DNA of 12,928 bases from an uncultured Oscillospiraceae bacterium (GTDB taxonomy: Bacteria; Bacillota; Clostridia; Oscillospirales; Oscillospiraceae). The notes beneath the pieces are model-generated. The model was not told the DNA's origin. It did no database searches and saw only the letters and a program-made list of their open reading frames with translations. The position numbers and the translations under genes were made by a program. Of the stretch, positions 1-7,325 are shown piece by piece. Where the stretch lies: assembly GCA_934635545.1 (NCBI GenBank), contig CAKTZN010000032.1, positions 1 through 12,928 on the forward strand, read 5' to 3'. Positions within the stretch are counted from its first letter, which is position 1. The number at the start of each line of letters is the position of its first letter.

Positions 1-818
1 GGGCCGCAGCCCGCCTTCAGGAAGGCGATGCCGGCGAAGAAGCTGGCGGTCACGAACTCGTCCAGATACTCGAACCGGGCGTCCTGGCCCTTCTCGTCGA
101 TGAGCTGGAAGCCCTTCAGGATCATGTCCATGGCCTTCTCCGAGAACATCTCGCTGGTGATGGTCTTGCGGTGGGGGCTCAGGAAGGACTCGGTGGCGTG
201 GACCAGGGCGTCGATGGCGGAGCAGGCAAAGGGCTTGTAGGGCAGCGTCTTGATGAGCTCCGGGATCAAACACACCTTGTTGGGGATGATGTCGTCGGAC
301 ACCAGGCCCAGCTTGGTCTCGCCGCCGGTGAGCTGGCCGTCGATCTCCGTCTTCACGATGGCCACGGAGATGTTGGTGCACTCGCTGCCGGTGCCGCAGG
401 TGGTGGGGATGGCGATGACATCCTTCTCGTGGACAACGGGGAAGCGCTTGTAGTACAGCTCGTGGACGCTGTCGGGCCGCTTGCAGCCCAGCAGCTTGCA
501 CAGATCCATGATGGCGCCGCCGCCCACGGCGATGACCCGGTCATAGCTGTCGTAGGGGATGGCGTCGTACATGGTCTGGATCATGGCCTCGGAGGGCTCG
601 CCCGCGCCGAACTTCTCCTGGAACACGAAGCTGCACTTGAGGCTCAGCTCCTTCATGAAGGGGGTGTAGATGAACTCGTTGGTCAGCACCACGTCACGCT
701 CGTTCAGCTGGAACTCCTCCGCCATCTGGGCGAAGGTCTGGAACTTATACACGGTGGGCGCGAAGATGATCTCGCGCTTGTCCGCCATCAGACTGGCGGA
801 AAATGCATCCATTGCCAT
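1..818 (-). CDS. 4hbD: 4-hydroxybutyrate dehydrogenase-like iron-containing alcohol dehydrogenase (C-terminus cut by window edge)
   Basis: This is a group III, iron-dependent alcohol dehydrogenase that would interconvert an alcohol and an aldehyde or ketone with NAD(H) in the cytoplasm. The 272 visible residues resemble Clostridium kluyveri 4-hydroxybutyrate dehydrogenase along their length, as I recall that sequence, including LTNEFIYTPF near residue 45, the nucleotide loop AVGGGAIMD (97-105), PTTCGTGSE (138-146) and AGIAFLKAG near the cut. Asp203 and His207 in the IDALVHATE stretch are the first two iron ligands. The two later histidines lie outside the window. The ATG at 818 is chosen because AGGAG lies 9 bases upstream. 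An ATG two codons later is possible. It starts 46 bases after the sigma-54 activator with no terminator between, so the two are probably co-transcribed. The family is certain. The exact substrate is not: a ketone or aldehyde made by the neighbouring operon is an alternative. Confidence 0.85.
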   Translation of the reverse strand, partial: MAMDAFSASLMADKREIIFAPTVYKFQTFAQMAEEFQLNERDVVLTNEFIYTPFMKELSLKCSFVFQEKFGAGEPSEAMIQTMYDAIPYDSYDRVIAVGGGAIMDLCKLLGCKRPDSVHELYYKRFPVVHEKDVIAIPTTCGTGSECTNISVAIVKTEIDGQLTGGETKLGLVSDDIIPNKVCLIPELIKTLPYKPFACSAIDALVHATESFLSPHRKTITSEMFSEKAMDMILKGFQLIDEKGQDARFEYLDEFVTASFFAGIAFLKAGCG

Positions 819-864
819 TGCTTTTGTCTCCTTTTCTTACGGTGAGCCGGAGCGCAGCGGCAGG

Positions 865-2781
865 TCATGCCCTGTCCGGCTCGTTCAGCAGCCGCCAGAG
901 CTGCGTGCGGCTGATCCCCAGCAGCTTCGCGGCCTTGGTTTTATTGCCGCCGGCCTCCGCCACGGCGAACTGCGCCTCCTGCACCGTGAGCCTCTTCCGG
1001 GATGGGGCGGCAAGCTCCTTGATGTCGGGGATCACGGCCACCGGCGAATTGTTCAGCAGCGCGGCGATATCCTTGCAGGCCAGCACCTTCTCATAGGCGC
1101 TCAGGGCAAAAATGCGGTGGACAAAGTTTTGCAGCTCACGGACATTTCCCGGCCACTGATAGCTCAGCAGGTATTTTTCCGCGTCCTCGGTCAGCTCACC
1201 GGTGAATTTCAGATTGTACTTCTCCTCATACTGCCGGAGGAAGCTTTTGATCAGCGGCATGATGTCGGACTTCCGCTCACGCAGCGGCGGGACGACGAGG
1301 AAGACCGTATTCAGCCGGTAGAAGAGATCCTGACGGAAGCGGCCCTCCGCCGCCTCGCGGCTGATATCCTTATGGCTGGCGGCGATCATGCGCACGTCCA
1401 CGGGGATGATGGTGTCGCTGCCGATCCGGCGGACCTCCTTCTCCTGCAGCACGCGGAGCAGCGCGCTCTGGGAGGCGGGAGACAGCTCCCCCACCTCGTC
1501 CAGGAACACCGTGCCCTTATGGGCCAGCTCGAAGATGCCCGGCTTTCCGCCCTTTTTCGCACCGGTGAAGGCGCCCTCGGAATAGCCGAACAGCTCACTC
1601 TGCAGCAGCGTATCCGGCAGAGCGGCGCAGTTGATGGCGTAAAAGGGCTCCTTGCAGCGGCTGCTCTCGTTGTGGATGCACTGGGCGAACAGCTCTTTTC
1701 CCACGCCGCTCTCGCCGTAAATCAGAATATTGGAGTCGAATTTGGCGCACTGCTGGGTCTGGGCCTTGCACATCCGGATGGCCAGGCTGTGGCCCTTGAT
1801 GTCCTCCAGGGAGAATTTGGCGTACTGGCCCTTTTTATACAGCTCGGAGCGGATCAGCTTTTCCTCCTCCACAACGTTGGAGGACTTGCGCAGGAATACG
1901 AACGCCTCGGGCTCGTCGTTGGAGTTGTTCAGCACGCGGGAGTTCAGCAGCACACGGGTGCCGCCCTCCACCTCCACCACCTCGTTGCGGATGTCCCGCT
2001 TCAGCACCTGGCTCCAGTCCAGGCTGGGCAGGCGGCTCTGGATATTGATGCGGTCCTTGCTTTCGTTCAGCGGGATGCCCAGGATGTTGTGGGCATATTT
2101 GTTGATCCACTCCACACCGAAGCGGCTGTTGATGTTGATGATCCCCTCATTCTTGTCGTCCATGATGGTTTCCATCTTTTTGCTGTGCTCCGCCTGCTTC
2201 TTCCGGATCTCCACGATCCGGGCCGCCTCGTTGATGGAATCCCGCATGGCATCCTTGCCCACCAGCAGCGGTGAGCACCGCTCGTGCAGCTCACGGGCGC
2301 GGCGGATGCCGTTATGGCCGGTGAAGAGGATGCGCTTGCGCAGCAGCACGTCGTCCACCACCCGGTAGTAGTCGTCCATGTCGTGGTAGCTGAGCACCTC
2401 CGGCCAGCAGCCGAACAGCTCGTTGATGTAGTGGGGCAGCTCCTCGATCTTCAGCAGGCTGTTGCTCTCGTGAAGCAGCAGCGTGATCTCGTCCTGCCGC
2501 CGGATGCCGTATTTCAGCGCGGAATCCAGCACATCCTGCAGATTTGGCTCCACGGTGATCAGGGGGACGCTTACATAGTCCTTGATCAGGTTGCAGGTAT
2601 AGCCCCGGGCCACGATGGCCTCGTAGCCCATTTTTTCGATCTGCTCGGCCCGCTGGCGCAGAATATCGTATGAAAAGTCACTGCCGTACTGCACGACGGA
2701 GGTGTTTTCAAATTCGTTGGCAAATTGGTCGTCGTATTTCTCGAACCGGTCCTGCCATGTCAATATGGCTATTTTTTTCAT
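865..2781 (-). CDS. Sigma-54-dependent transcriptional activator, PrpR-N / PAS / AAA+ / Fis HTH
   Basis: This 638-residue enhancer-binding protein would activate sigma-54 RNA polymerase in response to a small ligand. Domains in order: a PrpR-type N-terminal sensor (about 1-190, containing YTCNLIKDYVSVPLITVEP), a linker and PAS-like region (about 200-310), and an AAA+ motor (about 325-555). The motor has Walker A GESGVGKE (356-363), the sigma-54-contacting GAFTGA loop (403-408), Walker B VFLDE (425-429) and PGNVREL (544-550). A Fis-type helix-turn-helix follows (about 600-633, ending LGISRTQLWRLL). The ATG at 2781 is preferred over 2787 because GAGGG sits 6 bases upstream of it but directly touches the earlier ATG. 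A long upstream in-frame extension would cross the promoter and is rejected. Intact GAFTGA means it should be a true sigma-54 activator. The only good -24/-12 promoter I found is upstream of the dehydrogenase at 9195, which makes that operon its likely target. The ligand is unknown; other PrpR-N proteins respond to organic acids or their products. Confidence 0.93.
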   Translation of the reverse strand: MKKIAILTWQDRFEKYDDQFANEFENTSVVQYGSDFSYDILRQRAEQIEKMGYEAIVARGYTCNLIKDYVSVPLITVEPNLQDVLDSALKYGIRRQDEITLLLHESNSLLKIEELPHYINELFGCWPEVLSYHDMDDYYRVVDDVLLRKRILFTGHNGIRRARELHERCSPLLVGKDAMRDSINEAARIVEIRKKQAEHSKKMETIMDDKNEGIININSRFGVEWINKYAHNILGIPLNESKDRINIQSRLPSLDWSQVLKRDIRNEVVEVEGGTRVLLNSRVLNNSNDEPEAFVFLRKSSNVVEEEKLIRSELYKKGQYAKFSLEDIKGHSLAIRMCKAQTQQCAKFDSNILIYGESGVGKELFAQCIHNESSRCKEPFYAINCAALPDTLLQSELFGYSEGAFTGAKKGGKPGIFELAHKGTVFLDEVGELSPASQSALLRVLQEKEVRRIGSDTIIPVDVRMIAASHKDISREAAEGRFRQDLFYRLNTVFLVVPPLRERKSDIMPLIKSFLRQYEEKYNLKFTGELTEDAEKYLLSYQWPGNVRELQNFVHRIFALSAYEKVLACKDIAALLNNSPVAVIPDIKELAAPSRKRLTVQEAQFAVAEAGGNKTKAAKLLGISRTQLWRLLNEPDRA

Positions 2782-2843
2782 GGTCATCCCTCGCTTGTTT
2801 CCGGCGGCGCTGCCGTGCCGTTTTCTGTGAATAAGCTGCCAGA

Positions 2844-2872
2844 ATTGTACCACGCCCCGCCTGTTTTCGCAA
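2844..2872 (-). promoter_or_regulatory. Sigma-A promoter of the activator gene
   Basis: On the minus strand TTGCGA (2867-2872) and TACAAT (2844-2849) are separated by 17 bases. A TG one base before the -10 gives an extended -10, TGGTACAAT. The activator's ribosome site lies about 50 bases downstream. This lets the activator be expressed independently of the operon it is predicted to control. Confidence 0.7.
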
Positions 2873-2908
2873 CCGGAGGGACGCGGCGGACTGCGCCCCG
2901 CAACGGCA

Positions 2909-2941
2909 AAGAGATACCCCGCAGGCCGCAGGATATCTCTT
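2909..2941 (-). terminator. Hairpin terminator after the cupin gene
   Basis: An 8-bp outer stem AAGAGATA/TATCTCTT encloses a further CCTGC/GCGGG stem. On the minus strand it is followed by only a short, weak T-rich run. It lies just downstream of the cupin stop and just upstream of the activator's promoter, so it most likely ends the operon transcript. The palindrome could also act from the other strand. Confidence 0.6.
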
Positions 2942-2976
2942 CGCGGCGGTTCGTCTGTCTGCGGAAAGCCCAGGGG

Positions 2977-3345
2977 TTACAGCGCCACCTGGCTGCCGTA
3001 GATAAACAGGATCTCCAGAGAACCGCCCTCTTCATATTCAAACACATGCCACTCACGAGGGGGGATATGGAGCGTCATGTCCTTTTCCAGCAGGATCTTG
3101 TTGGGCAGGTCGTCCTTGCTGGGCCCGAAGCGCACCCAGGCTCTGTCGGAGGAGAGGATCTGCACCGTCTCCTCGGCGTGCATATGGGGCTCCATGGGGC
3201 CGGCCTCCGCGCAGTAGCGGCAATAGCCGATGTTCAGGATCCGGCTGTCGGACAGGTAGCCGTCCTCCGTCTTGCCCACGATCTTCTGCATGAATCTGCC
3301 GGGCAGAAGCTGCTCGGGAACGTCCTTGCGCACGATCAATTCCAT
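2977..3345 (-). CDS. Small single-domain cupin protein
   Basis: A 122-residue protein consisting of one cupin barrel. The metal-binding motif is visible as HMHAEE (His54, His56, Glu59), and the second motif supplies His100 in PPREWHVF. The three histidines and one glutamate usually hold Fe, Mn, Zn or Ni. Single cupins of this size are isomerases, decarboxylases, dioxygenases or ligand-binding proteins, and nothing in the sequence picks one. The ATG at 3345 follows AAAGGAG by 9 bases. An out-of-frame ATG lies a few bases upstream. It is the last gene of the operon, 26 bases after the ASCH gene and just before a hairpin. That position suggests an accessory step in handling the imported carboxylate, but this is inference. 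Confidence 0.8.
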   Translation of the reverse strand: MELIVRKDVPEQLLPGRFMQKIVGKTEDGYLSDSRILNIGYCRYCAEAGPMEPHMHAEETVQILSSDRAWVRFGPSKDDLPNKILLEKDMTLHIPPREWHVFEYEEGGSLEILFIYGSQVAL

Positions 3346-3371
3346 GTGTCATTGCTCCTTTCGTATTTCAT

Positions 3372-3974
3372 TCATTTTGTTGCCGGGATATGTGATCCCG
3401 GCAAATAGGCCACCCGGAACTGCTCAAACAGCACCTGGTTTTCCGGGCTGTCTTCAAGGCCGATCTTCTGCCAGACCTCCCGGAACCGGTCAAGACGGGC
3501 GGTCTTCCACGCCTCAGCATCCGGATAGCCCTCTATGGCCGCCAGCCGGTCTGTCACCTCCGCGAACTTGCAGTGCTCCACCGACACCGTCTGCACGACG
3601 CAGATGGGAGTGCGGTCACGGCCGCAAAGGACATAGAAGGCGCCGGGCTGCGGCAGAGGACGGTCATGGCGGGTGAAGTAGTCCACGGAGAAGGACTCGC
3701 CCGAGATCTCGCCCCGGCGCACCCTTTCCGCCAGATCCTTCCCGCCGGCGGGCAGTGTCCAGATCTGGAGGGCGGCACCTGCCGCCTCCGGCGATCCCGC
3801 CGTGAACCGGTCCCACATCGTCTGGATCCGGCGATCCCGCCATTTTCCGGCGCAGATCTGCCAGGTGGGAACGGCGGCAAAGAGCAGGCTGACCGCCATG
3901 ATGCCCCAGCGGCCCGTAACGGCGCCATAGATGAAAAAGCCATACCACACGGCGATCCTGATCCACTTGCCCAT
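3372..3974 (-). CDS. ASCH-domain protein with an N-terminal membrane anchor
   Basis: A 200-residue protein. Residues about 5-41 form two hydrophobic segments around a short turn, followed by a basic stretch (KWRDRR), so the rest should be cytoplasmic. Residues about 50-191 match clostridial ASCH proteins: TMWDRFTAG, LQIWTLP, DLAERVRRG, PICVVQTVSVEHCKFAEVTDRLAAIEGY and a terminal FEQFRVAYL. ASCH domains have a PUA-like fold that binds RNA or nucleosides; one member, YqfB, hydrolyses N4-acetylcytidine. In ungapped alignment the usual GxKxxT motif reads GEISGE, so the catalytic-type Lys and Thr are missing. The start at 3974 has an excellent AAAGGAGG site 6 bases upstream, so the membrane part is genuinely translated. 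It lies 41 bases after tctA and 26 before the cupin. The fused membrane anchor is unusual for this family. Function unknown. Confidence 0.8.
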   Translation of the reverse strand: MGKWIRIAVWYGFFIYGAVTGRWGIMAVSLLFAAVPTWQICAGKWRDRRIQTMWDRFTAGSPEAAGAALQIWTLPAGGKDLAERVRRGEISGESFSVDYFTRHDRPLPQPGAFYVLCGRDRTPICVVQTVSVEHCKFAEVTDRLAAIEGYPDAEAWKTARLDRFREVWQKIGLEDSPENQVLFEQFRVAYLPGSHIPATK

Positions 3975-4015
3975 GACAGTCCTCCTTTCGTCAGTCCGGA
4001 ACGCGCCGGGTCACA

Positions 4016-5512
4016 TTACACCTGCTGCGGCTTCTTTCCCTTGGAGAGCACGTTCAGGATCTTGGGGATGAACAGCATCACCACGGCGAAAATGAGCAGG
4101 CCGACGGCGATGGGCTTGCTGAACAGGGAGAGGAAATTGCCGTTGTTGGCGATCAGCGCGGTGCGCATGTTGCTTTCGATGATCTTGCCCAGGATGAAGC
4201 CCAGCACGATGGGCGGCAGGGGGAAGCCGTTATTCACCAGGAAGTAGCCCAGCAGACCGATGACCACCAGCACCCAGCTATCGAACAGGCGGTTATTCAC
4301 CGTGATGGTGCCGATCACGCACATCAGCAGGATGATGGGGAACAGCAGGTTCATGGGCACCATCAGCAGCTTGATGAACACGCGCATCAGGCCCATCTCC
4401 ATGATGAACATGATGATATTGGCCAGCAGATAGGCGGCAAAGATGACACCCACCACACCCTTGCTGGTCTGGAACAGCAGCGGGCCGGGCTGCAGGCCAT
4501 GCACCACCAGGCCGCCCAGCAGGATGGAGGTCACCAGGTCGCCGGGAATGCCCAGCGTCAGCATGGGGATCAGCGCGCCGCCGCAGCAGGCGTTGTTGGC
4601 GGACTCGGAGGCCACGATGCCCTCGGGGATGCCGGTGCCGAATTTCTCCGGATGCTTGGAGGTCTGCATGGCCACGGAATAGGACAGCATCGACGCCGTC
4701 GCCTGGCCGATACCGGGTAGGATGCCGATAAACGTACCGATGATGGAGCCGGTAATATGGGTCTTGGTGGTGCCGCGGAGCGTTTCCCGGGTGGGGAGCA
4801 GGCGGATCTTGCCGGGGGCGAGGGTATCAAACTTCTGGGCGATGGTCTTGAGCTGCGTCAGCACCTCGGTGATGGCGAACAGGCCCATCAGCACGTCCAA
4901 CTGGGCCAGGCCGCCGTTCAACTGCCAGGCGCCGAAGGTCAGGCGGGGCGCGCCGGTAACGGCGTCCATGCCCACCATGGCCAGCAGCATGCCGACGATG
5001 GCGGAGATGAAGCCCTTGATCATATCCTTGGAGCAGAGGCTCACCACGACGGACAGGCCCATCAGGCCCATGGCGAAGTACTCCCACGCGCCGAACTTCA
5101 GGGCGATCTTGGCCAACTCCGGCGCGATGATCACCAGGGCCAGGGCGCTGATAAGGCCGCCGATGAAGGAGGAGAACACGCCCAGGGTCAGGGCCTCTCC
5201 CGCCCGTCCGTTGCGGGCCATGGGTGAGCCGTCAAAGCAGGTCACGATGGACGCCGGGGAGCCGGGGATATTCAGCAAGACTGCGGCGATCAGGCCGCCG
5301 GAGATACCGCCGACGTAGATGCCGATCAGGGTGGTGATGCCCTCCGACGCCTGCATGGCAAAGGTGAAGGGCAGGATCAGGGAGACGCCGAGCGCTGCCG
5401 TCAGGCCCGGTATGGCGCCGAAGACCATACCGAAGAAGACACCGGCGGCCAGCAGCAGGAACAGCATGGGCTCCTGTATAAAATTAGCCAGTCCCGAAAA
5501 AAGAGTTCCCAT
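4016..5512 (-). CDS. tctA: Tripartite tricarboxylate transporter large permease, TctA family
   Basis: The large membrane subunit of a binding-protein-dependent secondary transporter for carboxylates. The 498 residues match the usual TctA length of about 500. Family signatures are clear: FGAIPGLTAALGVSLILPF (about 32-49), GIYVGGISGGLIAAVLLNIPGSPAS (about 64-88), GILPGIGQA, and TLGIPGDLVTSILLGGLVVHGLQPGPLLF. There are about ten or more hydrophobic helices. The ATG at 5512 follows AAGGAG with 6-7 bases spacing; an earlier in-frame GTG at 5629 would translate the hairpin region and is rejected. It would use the ion gradient to take up the ligand delivered by TctC together with TctB. It lies 258 bases after tctC, separated by three hairpins, which suggests its level is set separately. 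The substrate cannot be read from sequence. Confidence 0.95.
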   Translation of the reverse strand: MGTLFSGLANFIQEPMLFLLLAAGVFFGMVFGAIPGLTAALGVSLILPFTFAMQASEGITTLIGIYVGGISGGLIAAVLLNIPGSPASIVTCFDGSPMARNGRAGEALTLGVFSSFIGGLISALALVIIAPELAKIALKFGAWEYFAMGLMGLSVVVSLCSKDMIKGFISAIVGMLLAMVGMDAVTGAPRLTFGAWQLNGGLAQLDVLMGLFAITEVLTQLKTIAQKFDTLAPGKIRLLPTRETLRGTTKTHITGSIIGTFIGILPGIGQATASMLSYSVAMQTSKHPEKFGTGIPEGIVASESANNACCGGALIPMLTLGIPGDLVTSILLGGLVVHGLQPGPLLFQTSKGVVGVIFAAYLLANIIMFIMEMGLMRVFIKLLMVPMNLLFPIILLMCVIGTITVNNRLFDSWVLVVIGLLGYFLVNNGFPLPPIVLGFILGKIIESNMRTALIANNGNFLSLFSKPIAVGLLIFAVVMLFIPKILNVLSKGKKPQQV

Positions 5513-5607
5513 CTCTTTCTCCTTTCTATTTTTATGGATCAGCCGTCCGCCGCGGCGGGGCGGCTGTGGATCTTCAGATTCAAATGGTTTTGCTTGGATG
5601 CCGCGTT

Positions 5608-5647
5608 CTCCGGGAGCGGCCGGCGGCACTGCCGGCCGTTCCCGGAG
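5608..5647 (-). repeat. Large inverted repeat between tctC and tctA, hairpin 1
   Basis: Two 17-base arms (5608-5624 and 5631-5647) flank a 6-base loop. One position pairs as G-U when read on the plus strand and is a C-A mismatch on the minus strand. A small AGCGC/GCGCT stem (5646-5658) follows directly. There is no T-run on the minus-strand exit side, so it does not look like a standard terminator. Confidence 0.8.
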
Positions 5648-5662
5648 CGCTGTGCGCTGTTT

Positions 5663-5699
5663 CCGTCAGGCGATCCCGGCTGCCGGGATCGCCTGACGG
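5663..5699 (-). repeat. Perfect 17-bp inverted repeat between tctC and tctA, hairpin 2
   Basis: Arms 5663-5679 and 5683-5699 are perfect reverse complements around a 3-base loop. The stem starts CCGTCAGG and closes with CCCGG. It lies about 70 bases after the tctC stop. There is no T-run on either side. Placed after a binding-protein gene, it most likely protects the tctC message or limits read-through into tctA. Confidence 0.85.
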
Positions 5700-5770
5700 C
5701 GGTCAGCCATTCAGGTTCATGATAGCCGCGTACTTGATCGTAACGGGAAAGGTCCTCGTTTCCGGGTCTC

Positions 5771-6754
5771 TTATTTGACCAGGGCAGCCCACTTCTCCAG
5801 ATCAGCAGCGATCGTCGCGGTCTTGCCGGCCAGCTCATCGCCGGTGGCAAAGGCGGGCGTGTAGCCCAGGCCCTCCAGCGTCTCCTTGCAGGAGGCATCA
5901 TTGCAGGCGGCCTGGAAGGCGTTGACCAGGTACTCCTTCACCTGGGCGTCGATGCCGCCGGTGGCCCAGATGGAGCGGTGCAGGCCAAACTCGATATCAT
6001 AGCCCTGCTCCTTGAAGGTAGGGGCATCGATGTAGCTGACGCGCTCCGCGGAGGAGACGCCCAGCACACGCATCTCGCCGGAATCCACCAGCGCCTTGAT
6101 CTCGGACACCTGGCAGACAACGGCGTCGTTCTCGCCGCCCAGGACGGCCGTTCTGGACTTGGAGCCGCCGTCATAGGGGACGTAGGTGAACTCATAGCCG
6201 GCCACATCCGCCAGGCCATAGGTGAAGAACTCGTTGGAGCCGCCCTTGGAGGTGGAGGCGATGGTGCAGGAGGCACCGGCGCCCTTGGCGTAGTTCACGA
6301 AATCATCGAAGGTCTGCCAGTCGGACGACGCAGCCACGGCCAGCACGTTGGGGTCTTCCGCCACCACGCAGATGGGGGTCAGCTCCTCGTACAGGGGGTC
6401 GGACAGGGCGCCGGACATGTACTGGGCGATCCACGCCTCAGGGGCCACGGAGACCAGCGTATAGCCGTCCGGCTCGGCATTGTAGCACTCATAGCTGCCG
6501 GTCAGGGCGCTGGCACCCTCAATATTGGTGACGACCATGGTCTGGCCGTCGAGATTGATGGCGCTGGCCACGCTGCGCACCATCAGGTCGGTGCCGCCGC
6601 CGGCGGAATAGGGAACGATGCAGTTCACCGCTTCGGTGGGGAAGTTCAGGGTATTTTCGCCGTCAGCGGCAGGGGCGTCACCGCCGCCGCAGCCAACCAG
6701 GCACATCAGAGCCAATACCAGGCTCATTACCACTACCATTGCTTTTTTGATCAT
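5771..6754 (-). CDS. tctC: Tripartite tricarboxylate transporter substrate-binding lipoprotein, TctC/Bug family
   Basis: The extracytoplasmic solute receptor, 327 residues. Residues 1-22 are a lipoprotein signal: MIKK, a hydrophobic core, then the lipobox LVGC with Cys22, so the mature protein is lipid-anchored on the outer face of the membrane. A glycine/aspartate linker follows. The Bug-family ligand loop appears as IVPYSAGGGTDLMVRS, and later GGSNEFFTYGLADVAGYEFTYVPYDGG is also typical. Bug receptors grip carboxylate groups through water-mediated contacts, so the ligand is probably a mono-, di- or tricarboxylate. The ATG at 6754 follows AAGGAGG by 7 bases. It lies 49 bases after tctB and is followed by the hairpin cluster. 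The order B-C-A differs from the more usual C-B-A. Confidence 0.95.
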   Translation of the reverse strand: MIKKAMVVVMSLVLALMCLVGCGGGDAPAADGENTLNFPTEAVNCIVPYSAGGGTDLMVRSVASAINLDGQTMVVTNIEGASALTGSYECYNAEPDGYTLVSVAPEAWIAQYMSGALSDPLYEELTPICVVAEDPNVLAVAASSDWQTFDDFVNYAKGAGASCTIASTSKGGSNEFFTYGLADVAGYEFTYVPYDGGSKSRTAVLGGENDAVVCQVSEIKALVDSGEMRVLGVSSAERVSYIDAPTFKEQGYDIEFGLHRSIWATGGIDAQVKEYLVNAFQAACNDASCKETLEGLGYTPAFATGDELAGKTATIAADLEKWAALVK

Positions 6755-6803
6755 GTTGAATCCTCCTTGTTACTCTTCTGTTGATACGATCATTCTGCTA
6801 TCA

Positions 6804-7298
6804 TTATTTGAACAAACTGCCGTTTGGTAGTCTGACGCTGAGAACGCGGGTGAACAGCAGCTTTGTGGCAATGGTCGCCACCACCGCGATCACGATATAG
6901 ACGACGATGCGAAGGATCTTCGTCTTTTTGTCGCAGTTCAGCTTGCCCATCTTCCAGCTATAGAAGATGATGAGGCCCGCCTCGAACAGGAATGTGGTGA
7001 TATTGAAGCCCACGGGCTTCATCAGCAGCAGATACAGCACCAGGGCCGCCAGCGTGACGACACCCTCGCGGCTCCAGATGGGCGCGCATTCCGTCTCGTC
7101 CTTTTTGATCACCGCCTTGATGATCATGGCCACCGCCAGGACTGCCAGGATCGCCAGCCAGATCCAGACATAGACATCAGGCCGGGTGATCCAGTACATG
7201 GTGCCGGTGATCTTTACGTCCATGGTGGCCAGAACGCCGGCCACGCAGGCCACCAGGATCGCGATCCCGTATATTACGTCTCGTTTCCATTTTGCCAT
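6804..7298 (-). CDS. tctB: Tripartite tricarboxylate transporter small membrane subunit, TctB family
   Basis: The small four-helix membrane partner of TctA, 164 residues. Hydrophobic segments lie near residues 8-25, 43-61, 82-111 (probably two passes close together) and 128-148, separated by a charged loop containing KKDETE. The GFNITTFLFEAGLIIFYSW stretch is typical of TctB. The ATG at 7298 is chosen over the ATG at 7304 because AAGGAGG lies 7 bases before the former and only 1 before the latter. It begins 27 bases after the decarboxylase-family gene and ends 49 bases before tctC, so it belongs to the same transcript. TctB proteins are poorly conserved, but the position between carboxylate genes and tctC settles the call. 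Confidence 0.9.
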   Translation of the reverse strand: MAKWKRDVIYGIAILVACVAGVLATMDVKITGTMYWITRPDVYVWIWLAILAVLAVAMIIKAVIKKDETECAPIWSREGVVTLAALVLYLLLMKPVGFNITTFLFEAGLIIFYSWKMGKLNCDKKTKILRIVVYIVIAVVATIATKLLFTRVLSVRLPNGSLFK

Positions 7299-7325
7299 AG
7301 CCATACCTCCTTATATTGCCGCCGG

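Noticed and set aside
171..845. 224-residue open frame on the plus strand at the left end
   Set aside because: It is the antisense shadow of the iron alcohol dehydrogenase; the composition is repetitive Gly/Val/Asp/His typical of shadow frames.
670..2274. 534-residue open frame on the plus strand
   Set aside because: It is antisense to the activator gene, has no ribosome site or recognisable domain, and arises from high-GC codon use in the true frame.
2837..2852. Sigma-54-like TGGTAC-N5-TGGCA upstream of the activator gene
   Set aside because: It has two mismatches, and the same bases form the extended -10 of a better sigma-A promoter with a correctly spaced TTGCGA.
5513..5629. N-terminal extension of tctA from a GTG
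   Set aside because: It would translate through a stable hairpin and add a charged, non-membrane leader, while the ATG at 5512 has a strong ribosome site and gives the normal family length.
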